From Membranipora membranacea (taxonomy: Eukaryota > Bryozoa > Gymnolaemata > Cheilostomatida > Membraniporidae): 64,000 nucleotides of DNA. Location of the stretch: assembly GCA_914767715.1 (NCBI GenBank), contig OU612070.1, positions 27,082,025 through 27,146,024 on the forward strand, in the 5' to 3' direction. This document shows positions 22,406-32,900 of the stretch, piece after piece (the first letter of the stretch is position 1; each line of letters starts with the position of its first letter). The position numbers were made by a program, and so were the translations under genes. The notes beneath the pieces were generated by a model. That model was not told the origin of the DNA, ran no database searches, and saw only the letters and a list, made by a program, of their open reading frames with translations.

Positions 22406-23877
22406 TTAAGCTATGCAATCGCTGACCCATGACTGGCTACAGTAACTCATCGCGCTGTCACTATATCTGCTGGCCCCGCCCACTCTTACTCCTGTCCAGT
22501 AGTCATATGTCACGGCCTGTGTGAAGAAGAGAGACAGAATTAACATACCATGGGGTTACATTGACTGACATGATTTTGCTTCAGTGAGCATGTTACTTAC
22601 AATGAACAAGATTGACATACCCTGTCATTCATGATGATTGACGATTACCAGAGCATAAATTGATTTGAATTCAAACTGAAATATATTGGTAAGAGGTTAT
22701 TTAGTTTTCAGAACACAAAAGGGTCAGATGTGGTAAGACAACTTTTCAGAAAGTAATTGCTAGACCAACAAATTGGTAAGCGAAGTTTATGTCTATCTAT
22801 TTCCCAACCGATGCAACAATATAAATAATGTTGATTGGGAAGTACATTATGTTCCATTACTGGACCTGCTAAGTTTGCCAACTTACGTTGCACCAGATTC
22901 TACTGGCAGAGTTACTGACAGTACTGCAGTCATACTTTATGTTAGAGAGGAATCTGCTATCACATGAGGATCTACTCACACCAAACCTGGCACCCTGAAC
23001 AAAGAAAGCAAGAAAGTCGTCAAATCGAATTAAAATGTGTCAGGGAGCTCAGAATAAGAGGTTAGTGATGGCGATGAAAGGGGAAATCACTGAAATATTG
23101 AGTTATTATCATATTACTACCAAAGTATTAGCTTACTACTACTATTGAACTACTAGTTATTACAATGAACTTCTGTATAATTCATGCTGGTGAATGATTG
23201 CTTGGATCTTTGGATCAAGTTTATCTTCAATAAATGAACGCAGCTTGACATGAGAATTTTAAAAAAATCATAATTTACAAACAGCGTAAAGGACTTCATG
23301 GATTTCAATAAATTCATACTGCCATGATATTAATGAGTATCATATTGATTGTGTGATATACTGTTGCATGTACTTCTCTGATTGATAGGATGCATGAGTA
23401 CCATCACAAGGAGTTTGGTGTGACAACCCCAGTTCAAATTTATTAATTAGAGGCAGGTACATGTCAGGTAATCATACTGAATCGACTCAGAGAAAAACGT
23501 GTTAACAATGTAGTCACAACGTAGTACAAATTATCTTACACAATCATAGCAGACATCATGAGCTACACAGCTGGGGGTGAACAGAGACTTGTAAAAGTAA
23601 GGCAGATCGAATGGTATCGAACATCCATCAGCACTTGCTATAATAACAAATGGTAAGGACAAGGATTAAAATAGCCATGTGTAAAATTTAATCAGCCATA
23701 TACAATATTGATCAGAAGACTGTTGGTATACTTTGCCATAAACCTCCAAAAAATTGTGCAACTTGAGCAAGAATGAAAAATGAAAAACATCTTACCTGAG
23801 TTGCAGTGGCCTCTGCGTGACTCCACAGGATAAAACACTGCAACGGCTGCGAACGCGATGACACAAAGAAGTCTCAT
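22406..23877 (-). CDS. Secreted phospholipase A2, conodipine-type
   Basis: Four exons, 23877-23796, 23637-23540, 22994-22887 and 22516-22406, in consistent phase, give 132 residues. Residues 1-20 are a signal peptide (MRLLCVIAFAAVAVFYPVES). Exon 2 carries the catalytic block FTPSCVAHDVCYDC: the His54-Asp55 pair, with flanking cysteines, is diagnostic of secreted PLA2, and the FTP-C...HD.CY.CG form with GARFGVSR directly after it matches the conodipine-M group found in cone snails and other invertebrates. There are ten cysteines in the mature part, allowing five disulfides. Exons 3 and 4 hold the remaining Cys (SSCDSRF, SYCSQSWVSDC). It would hydrolyse sn-2 acyl chains of phospholipids outside the cell. 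Non-venom relatives are widespread, so digestion, defence or lipid signalling are as likely as venom use. All key residues are intact. Confidence 0.88.
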
Positions 23878-23970
23878 TTTAGAATGGTGTTATGATGTTT
23901 AACAGGTATTGGCAAATTGATTGGTGTTTTAAATGCAAAACTGCTGTGCTGTTCAACTGATGGTTGGTTT

Positions 23971-23978
23971 CTTTTATA
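23971..23978 (-). promoter_or_regulatory. TATA box of the PLA2 gene
   Basis: TATAAAAG on the minus strand 94 bp upstream of the start codon. Directly upstream is GGGAA, then TGTTTTGG-like sequence and TTTCC, the same composite as at the cationic peptide gene. Confidence 0.65.
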
Positions 23979-24510
23979 TTCCCAAAACAGGAAATATCCT
24001 TGACGACTTATGTTGGGTTACAGCGATGTTTATCATGTTATCTTGTTGCATGTACAACACATTCAAATATATGCCAGTGAAAACTTTTAAACAGATTGCA
24101 GTTCCCAGGGCTATCTACTTTGTTGTTGGTTGAATTATTAGGCAAAAACAAGTTCAGCCTTGGGTGATCAGAAAGTGATAACATATTTTAGTTGTTTGGA
24201 GAATATCTGAAACACATGGAATACTATAATAACGACATCAAAACATACATTCACCAATTTTAAAATTAAGCTACGATCCGTGAACTAGTGATATAATACT
24301 TTGAACTTTCAATATCATACCAAAAAAATCATTGTATAATCAGGCTAAAAAAGGATGGTGGTACTCAGTACAATCAACTCTTGTATTTCAAATCTTTCAA
24401 GATGTTGATTAATGGAAGCTTTCAATTTTGGTGGAATGGACTGTGCTGAGGGATGAGATAACATAACTCTGAGTAGTCAATAGCGGGCATGCCAGTTAGC
24501 GCCATCAACC
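23979..24510. other. Intergenic, PLA2 upstream flank
   Basis: AT-rich, no gene seen. It ends at the first SINE copy. Confidence 0.4.
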
Positions 24511-24862
24511 CACTCTTTTTGGGGATGGTGAGATGGCACAATCCATTAGTGCACTTGCTATTCACTGCGAGGCGATTAGTGCCGCAGGATTTATGGGTTC
24601 GAGTCACACTTGGGGAGCTTTCAAGGTTGATTGTTCCCGCCCCCAGCACCCTTGGGTGTATACCTCTCCTTTTTGAGTTAAGTTTTGTAGTTGGTGTCAA
24701 GATTTGTATTTCAGGCTAATATTTGCCTAATAGGCCAAGTTTCAGATCATGGGTCAAGATTTTGTTTAGGGCCAAGTTTCGCTTGGGCCAACTGTGGACA
24801 TGCCAAGTTTTTGTCGAGCTAGATTGCAGAGGGGTCTTTTAACTGTGCAGAAAGTTGTGCAG
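24511..24862 (+). mobile_element. tRNA-derived SINE, copy 1
   Basis: The head resembles a tRNA: A-box-like GATGGCACAATCCATTAGTGC and B box GGGTTCGAGTCACAC. The body of about 200 bp (CCCCCAGCACCCTTGGG, GGCTAATATTTGCCTA, GACATGCCAAGTTTTTGTC, GCAGAGGGGTCTTTT) matches copy 2 along its length. It creates false open frames on both strands. Confidence 0.85.
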
Positions 24863-24865
24863 ACG

Positions 24866-25150
24866 CCCATGAAATAACAGAGCTTTCCGAAACTGAAATT
24901 GTAAGAGTCAATCTACCAATTCTCAGAAACTTCAACATACACGTTATCTTTTGCAAAACTTGTAGCTCGCAGGCTGCAATCTATAGATTGTAGAATACGA
25001 GCTACAAGTTAACTGCACTTTTACATTTGATAACAGTTAATAACAATTAATAACAGAGTTGGTAACCAGTTTTTAACCAGATCAAGATGTACCTCATATC
25101 GAAATCTCAAAGGTAACTTGATAACATCAAGGAGAGCTTGCGAATTTCGC
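24866..25150 (+). repeat. Dispersed repeat B, copy 2
   Basis: Close to copy 3 throughout. It contains a perfect 13-bp inverted repeat (24957-24969 and 24998-25010, AACTTGTAGCTCG against CGAGCTACAAGTT), followed by TAACAGTTAATAACAATTAA. Confidence 0.82.
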
Positions 25151-25166
25151 GACTAATTTCATATAC

Positions 25167-25522
25167 TCATTCTTTTTGTGGAAGGTGAGATGGCGCAATC
25201 TGTTAGCGCTTGCTATTCACTGCCAGGTGATTGATACCGCAGAGTTGTGGGTTTGAGTCCCACTGGGAGAGCTTTCATGGTTGATTGTTCCAGCCCCCAG
25301 CAAAACTTCGGATATATACCTCCCCTCGTGGGCTCATATTTTGTAGTTGCTGTCAAGACTTATATATCAGACTAATATTTGCCTACTGGCCCAAGTTTCG
25401 GCTCATGGGTCAAGATTTTGTTTTGGGGCAAAGTCTTGTTTGGGCCACTTGTAGACATGCCAAGTTTTTGTCAAGCCTTATGGCAGAGGGGTCTTTTTAT
25501 TTTGCAAAGAGTTGTGCAGGCA
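25167..25522 (+). mobile_element. tRNA-derived SINE, copy 2
   Basis: Same family and orientation as the copy at 24511: GATGGCGCAATCTGTTAGCGC (A box), GGTTTGAGTCCCAC (B box), GACATGCCAAGTTTTTGTC and the GCAGAGGGGTC end. This copy keeps the better tRNA-like 5' part. Confidence 0.85.
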
Positions 25523-25905
25523 CAAAACATCTCCAGGCCAGGAAAACACACGGTGACTTTAAGAGCCTAAGCTCTTACCCTCAGTTATCAAACAGCTCAT
25601 GACTCATTGTCAGGATTATTGTAAGCCTCGTGTTCAGTCTCACCGTAGTCACGTACACAGCTGTTGACTTCATCACCTCATACCACTGATATTATATTCA
25701 TGGATTAAGAGAACATATCTGACCCTCCACAATGTATGTTTGGTTATTTATGGTTCTATTTGATTGGTCCAAAAGTTCAGTAATGGTACAGCCGACCACT
25801 TGTAAAAGGTGGCTTGCCTGAGTTTTGGAAGGTTGTTACTGGGCGTCAATTATAGCGTATCGTAAAACCTGCCAGATTATATGCCAGTTATATACCGATG
25901 GAACT
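25523..25905. other. Intergenic spacer between repeats
   Basis: No gene or recognisable repeat. Confidence 0.4.
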
Positions 25906-26255
25906 TATCAACCCATTAAATAACAGGGCTTTCCGAAACTGAAATTGTAAGATTCAATCTACCGATTCTCAAAAACTTCCACATACACGCTATCTCTTGC
26001 AAAACTTGTAGCTCGCAGGCTGCAAACTATAGATTGTAGAATACGAGCTGCAAGTTAACTGCACTTTTACAATTGATAACGGTTAATAACAATTAACAAC
26101 AGAGTTGGTAACCAGTTTTAAACCAGATCAAGATGTACCTCATATCGAAATATCAAAGGTAACTTGATAACATCAAGGTGAGCTTGCAAATGTCGCTACC
26201 CAATTCAGGAAATGTTTGTTTGTAAATAAGGATTACTAAGGACAGGGTCTCAAAA
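25906..26255 (+). repeat. Dispersed repeat B, copy 3
   Basis: The longest copy, with both the TTATCAACCCATTAAATAACAG-like start and the AATGTTTGTTTGTAAATA end seen in copy 1. It runs directly into repeat C copy 3. Confidence 0.82.
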
Positions 26256-26261
26256 CCGCAG

Positions 26262-26480
26262 ATAGAGCAACAGTCTTGTTGAGGATATGTACAAGGTATA
26301 TCCTCTTCTCTATCCTTGAACATCCAGTTGAGTCTGGAATATGCTCAAGGTAGTTTGTCAAAACAGGATGTGTCCAAGGATGTTATCAGCTGATGTCATG
26401 TATTTTTAACCTCTAAAACCAACTCCAAGGTCCGAGAAACAATTAATTTTTTTGTCATCCAAAAAAATCACAGTTGTGCA
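26262..26480 (+). repeat. Dispersed repeat C, copy 3
   Basis: Shares CTTGTTGAGGAT-TGTACAAGG, ATCCTTGAACATCCAGTT, GGTAGTTTGTCAAAACAGGA and CAACTCCAAGGT with the copies at 17655 and 18817. Confidence 0.75.
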
Positions 26481-29400
26481 ACCTTGAATACAGCTTTTTT
26501 TGTAATTTCATAGGCAATAAAAAAATCTGATTCTGAAAAGTGGTAGGATTCAGACCCAAGATTATTATCCGCAATGGCCTACTCTGTTATCCGAAGATGT
26601 ACAAATTCACAATTTCCATTTCAGCTTTATTGTTTGTGATAGCGTACTGAAAAAGGGCTTAGACTCTGTCTGAACAGCCTGTCCTACGCATTCCTTGACA
26701 TCCAAGAAGTCTTCAACCCAACAGTGCCCATGCAGAGCCTGCCATTCAGGCGGCTAGACAAAATATAAAACTGTCCCATAATTCGACTGACAACTGCAAT
26801 GCTTTAAACCCCACCATATTCTATACCGGGCATGGGAAAAAGGAAACCCTGTCCAGAATCAAAGGCTGTCAAATGGACAAACCCTCTTCCTGCACTTGTT
26901 TCTGATAAATTTATAACAATGATATTGTTATGAATTCACAGAATATCTTGTCTGAGGTACAGGGAAATCTTATTACAGGCGTATAACATAATTATTTTGA
27001 TTAGGTTGTCAGGTATTACATCTCCGGTCTTGACAGCAATATTGCGGTATCGCTTTGATTTCTCCTTAGATCTAAGGTGTTCATGATATACGATTCACGG
27101 TAAATTTCATTGGTCCGGGCATGAATATTGATTATGTTATGTATGTAGTGTGAACTGCAACATTTTGTTAAGGTTGCGTTAAATATTTTAGAGTAATTTT
27201 TAGCAAGTAATCCATCTTCAGAGGGCCAAATTGTCAATAGCCAATAAATTTAGTTCAATTTCGGCATATAAGCAAATTTCACCGAAGTAAGTTTCAGCAA
27301 TTATACTCAAAGTCTCTACATGATTTTCCCTTCTGATGCTATACAGTATACACTCAAATGATTTATTCCCTGACCAAAATTTGAGTGTTTGCGAGGATTC
27401 TCACAGTTACTATTTAGAACCTCTCGTCAAATTTATAGCAACCCTAATTTTCCAAATTTCATTCCTATTTCTTCAGCGATGTGTTGACCCTATGAACACC
27501 ATAATAAACACCATGTATAATTTCTCTCCTCTCTGAAGAGTTTGAAATATTCATTTGGAAAAGCCTGTAGTAATAGTAACGTATCAAATTGGTGAAGTAA
27601 ACAAGCTACCGATCTCAATTTGTGAGGAAAACTTATAAAAGTGATAGCATAGCCCGTAGCCTCTGTTCTCTGAATATATTACATTAATCTACTCAAGCAT
27701 GCTGAAATCAAATCCATCTGGTTATCATTTTCTAAAGAAGTCACAGTATTCAGCTGTCTTGAACTACGTACCAATGTCTATGTGTGCCACAAAGGAGTGA
27801 TAAAGTCAGAGTCTGATATCACAAACAAATCTCGCCACCTATTTGCTACCGTTATACGACCTCTAACTTACAAAATTACAACATAAACAACTCAACTCCC
27901 ATAAAACATTTCAGAGAAGCGGAAGTCTTTGGCTCAGCAACTCCACACCCTTTCAATGAACATAATATTTTGGTCAAGCACCAGCAGAGGATTATTATTA
28001 TATAGTTTGTTAGCTTGGCGATGACCAAAGCACTGAGCTGCCTAACATGGGTCTGAAGCTCTTAATTCATGTTTTTGTCATAAGATTGAGCTGGAAAATG
28101 TCAGTAAGCCTTGGATCGAGCCTCAAAGTCTTATGATGCATCATGACAACCAAAGAAACTTAACCTTCAAATTTTGATAAAAGATTGTCCACTCTTACCA
28201 AAAGGGAGGACAAGTACAATTACAATACAAAATACCTGAAGGATATGGATAATATTTTGCCTTTCTATCATGCCCAGTTGTTATGGCTGCATGTTTATCA
28301 GATTTGTGTAGCAAGATATGTGTCTCAATCTCTGTAATTTGTGAAATAGCGAGCGAGATAAACTGCAAACAAATCCAATATATAGGATTCTCATGATGTA
28401 ATTTTTACCCAGATCAAGTGAGTGAGTGGCTGTGGAATAAAATTACCTTGACTGTTGGACAAATTCCTCCATCTCACTAAAATCACAAGTCGAGACCAAA
28501 GACCCAACTCGATTTATGCAAATAGATTTTAGCATTCTACCGCCTAATCACTCTCAACAGATTGAGATCTAAAAATTATATACAATAGAGGCATCTGGTA
28601 ATAGCTAATTGATCTCTATGGGATATTTCTTAGTCTCATGATGCCAAAAACATTTCCGGTAGGAATGAAAGGAACAAACTGATCGAGGTTCTGGAAATTC
28701 CCTATAAATATCTGATTGTTAGATACAAAAATCCAGGTAGAGTTGCTGATGAGCTCAGTATTGTATAATCCAGCTGATTTTGGCTGAGAATTTTTGGTGA
28801 ACTCGTTGCCAACAAATACTTGAATTATATTCTTTGCATATTCATAGAAAAAAAGACATCAAAGTAATGATAAATAAAATTATATTATGCAGCATGATTG
28901 CTTGACCAAAACTTAGCATAACTTCTCAAGAAATAAAAAACAATCCGCCCCAAAGAGAAGGGACAGATTATATACTCTGGTTACACCATGGTAGTAATTC
29001 TTTTCATATGTTAGCTTTTATGTTGACAATAAAAAAACAATAAAGTATTTTATAAATGCTTGAAAACCAGTGCACATTCAATAGGAGCTTTCAAATTAGT
29101 CAAAGCAAAAAGAATACAGCTAGCATATTTCATTTTAATTTAGGTGCAGATTTGTGCTTTTCAGTATCAACCAGAGCGGCGGAGATTTGTGTGCGGCGGT
29201 TGTGATGTTAGTTTAGCGGCAGGTGATTCCTGTACACAATAAGTGGGGTGCCTCATTACGCTGCTATACATCAAAAGATAAAGAGCTTACGATGAATCAT
29301 TGATCATGAGAGTTGTCTCCAATTAAACAAGGAGGACAACTCCCATTCTCTGTAATAACGCATCAGAAAACTACTAATCATTTGAGATATTAGCAGAATA

Positions 29401-29901
29401 AAAGGTAATAACATGTGAAGCGTTCCATGAGTGTTAGTATTGAGCACATAAAAAAAGAGTGTTTTGATTGGGTTATTCCATGGCAAGATAACACCGAGTT
29501 ATAACTGGAATAATACATCATCATAGAATATAATAAACAAAAGAAAGTAATATAACTACATGTAGATTGACTCTGGCAGTGGTTGTCTGCTTCCAAAGCC
29601 AAAGATCTGTCTCTGTATGTCTCAATAAGCCCCACAGAGACATCATAAATTACTGCCATGATTTTTTTGAATGCCGGAGTTTGCAGATAACAAGAACAAA
29701 AAAACTGGGGACTTGTAGCTCGACTGGCTTTAATCTGCACAATGTTCGTAGATTTCACAATCTGAACATGCGTAGCTCAGCCACAAAGTCATTCAGAGTA
29801 TTAGCAGAAGTAAGAAGTACATGTATTTTGGTATAGAGAGACGGAATGGTTTCTTCATCACAATATGATGTTAGTAAGTCATCATTGAAGTTTGCAGTCA
29901 A
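26481..29901. other. Intergenic and probable 3' UTR of the MEC-8-type gene; no gene seen
   Basis: The part nearest 29901 should be 3' untranslated sequence of the minus-strand RNA-binding protein gene, but I found no canonical poly(A) signal close to its stop. Minus-strand frames at 27016-27237 and 29390-29758 show no recognisable domain and no splice support. Confidence 0.4.
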
Positions 29902-32900
29902 TTAATCAGCGATTTTAGCCTTAGCATATTCTATTCTGATTCCACCTCTGTTTTCTGATGATAGTAAAACGAATCCTTGTAGTCGAGTCATAGCATCAGT
30001 AGATGTCCTGATATCCTGAAATATGCAAATATTACTTGGTTTAAATTGGTTTAAACATACAGCATTTTGCAGTGAGACTAAATTATGATCTGTGTCATCA
30101 AAAATAGTTTTGATCACAAACTGTATAACGCTGTTCAATGGATACTCCGCATGTGTCCTCCGATCTAACATTTTTCAAGATTTCAGATAACTGATATGGA
30201 AATCATCCACAAGCGCTTCTTACCTGATATTCTACGAAAGCACAGAGAGATGATCCTCCAGTCTGCATCTGGACTGGCTGTTTGGTCATCCTCAGTCTGA
30301 CATAGCCTGGGAAACTGTTAAAGAGATCGGATAACTCCTGCTCGCGACAGAATGGCCCCAGGTTTGTAACAAACAGTGTGTTAGATGGTGTAAGAGGAGC
30401 CTGTTGTACCTGGGCTGTCGGGCTGGTAGCCATGATGGGACTCGCCTGTAATGAACCGAAACCACTGTCAGCATAGGCGGCCTGTAAAAGGAGAGGAACA
30501 CAACACTCAAGGTTAGCAAACCAAACAACATAAATCAAGCTGGAAATATTTATAAGTGTGCGGTAGCGTTACTGGGGCTTAGGGGACGTGTGTAATATAC
30601 ATGCATACACAATAAAGAGGCAAGTTGTGTTCAGATACCAAGAAATGAAGGGGTTGGGGATCATTTTAGAGTGAGAGAAGTCATTTTATCAGAAGAAAAG
30701 GTTTCGAGGCCTAATATTAAAATCAATCAGTGGGTCCAAGTGTTAGGTAATATTCTCTATCGAACATGGACCAGTCACAGATTACAATTTGTTTACAACT
30801 TTTAGACAGACTGAAGCATGCTAAAACTTGATATCCATGTCACTATAACATTGGTCATGTGTCACATTTTTACATAGTCTACAACTTGGAAACGTACCAT
30901 GTACTAAAGGAGAGTGCAAGGAAATAATAGGCTTAGATATGCAATGAGATTTTAGTAAATGATAAGAAAATCCACAACACTGGGTTAGATAATTCTTTAT
31001 ACAAAGAAATATCACCGATAAGCTTTCAAAGGTGAAATATTCTACTGAAATCTAATCATACTGGATTGTAGCCTGAAAACACATATTGGTCAGTATTCAG
31101 TATAGCCATAAATAAGTACTGGACCTCACTATAGTTTAGGATATTGGGTTGTCTTTCTCACCTGTAGTGTAGTGCCTCCTAGACCAGCCTGACTACTGAC
31201 TGCAGCTAGCTGTCCAGCTGTGAGATGACCTAATCCTGCTGCTGATGTTAGACCTGCCATACCTGGTACCTGAGCCATCAAGTGTGGGGGTAACTGTAAT
31301 ATAAGGTAACAAATAGTAATATAATAGCAGGGAGAGTGATAATAGTAAACAAAACTAATGATACAGGAGTTATCAGCACTTTTACAAGCTAGAGACAACT
31401 CTTAGTAACACTTAACAATCCCTTTATTATGTTTTTTAAGGGTGATTCATTCTTGAAAATCATTTTATTAGTTTTCAACAGCATCTTCAAACAATTTAAG
31501 TTAAGTTTAAGTTCAAACATCAAGCATAAATCATTCAAACGTCATTTTCGCTGATGAATTTTTATCACCTTGATTAAATAAATATTTTACTTTTATTTCT
31601 CTATGATAGATTTGAAAAGAACATTCTTATCAAATGAAAGTTGTGCAAAACAACGTTTAAAAAATAATGCATGATGCATTGTTCATTTCCTTGAGCACAT
31701 CACTCACCTGTATCTGTTGTTGTAGAAGCTGTTGGTGTTGTAGAGCAGCTGGTAGTTCGAAAGAGTTCATGAGAGGAGCTCCCCACGCTGCTGCTTCTGT
31801 TCCTGTGGGGAAAAAGGCAGCCGTGGCAGCGAAGTCCTCTGTAAAGTTACAGAAAGAGACGCTACGTGTTAGAATGTTAGTCACTCACTCTGCGGAGGCG
31901 GCGGCAATACACACAATAAGGTTACAATAAAACAGCACTACAGTTATACACGTAGAGTTTGGTAATAGGCTATGGCTGGTATAGGAGCAGTAATAAGGAC
32001 CGTGTGGCGCTTATTACAAATAAAAAGGACTGGGGAGCAAAGTCGACATCAGCTGAAACATCTTTGAGAATTGTCTGCTCAAAAGAATCATATTTTTCCA
32101 ACAAGATTTATCCACCGTACTGTATAGGCTTCCTTCAATTTGATATGGACAGACATGAATTATAGGGCGAACTTAAAAGTTACATCTAAATGTTGAGTAA
32201 GGGGTAAATTGGGAGACAAGGGTTATTATTTTATGATCAGCTCTACCAAATTACATGTTAGATTTTTCACACTTTTCCTCTATATATGTCTTCAAGGTCC
32301 CCTGCGACATATTCAACCTCAACATGATAAAGATGTAAATTCACATATGGGCCAGCTAAATAGATGAATTTGTCTAAGTTTTTGTCTTTAGAAACAAAGG
32401 CCTCAATTGTGCATGTAAATCAATTAGGAATATTGAATCAACACAATTTCTATAGCTTTGTATCAGTTTTTGAATGGCTGCTGTATGCTTTATACAACTT
32501 TCTCCATCTCATGTAGGCTGGGCACAGCATTAAGCTATTGTTTTCAATCCTGACTGGTGAATAGACAGACGTTTACTTTTTATATCTTGGCCAGCTGATG
32601 TGAATGATTACAAATCTATTATTGCACTGAATTTGAATTCTCTTGTGATTTTGTTGCCGCTATGATGCATTGAAACTAAAAATCCCCAAACCCCCCGAGC
32701 ACACAATGCAGATGTGGAAGAGCCTGCTGCCAGGCGTGGAGGTGATGTTTGATTTTAGTGGACATATGACCCTGGAGGCTGAAATCACTGCAGCATTCTG
32801 CTGTAACTGCAGTCTAATCAGTAATTCGATCAGCAGTGTGTTATCAAACACACAAGGACACATAGTTATATATAAGCCGGGTATATTACACTCTAGTTAC

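Noticed and set aside
25285-25602. 105-codon plus-strand frame
   Set aside because: It lies in the body of SINE copy 2.
29390-29758. 122-codon minus-strand frame
   Set aside because: No domain, no splice support, and located in the likely 3' UTR of the MEC-8-type gene.
31667-31930. Plus-strand frame opposite the RNA-binding gene
   Set aside because: Antisense shadow of exon 6 of the MEC-8-type gene.
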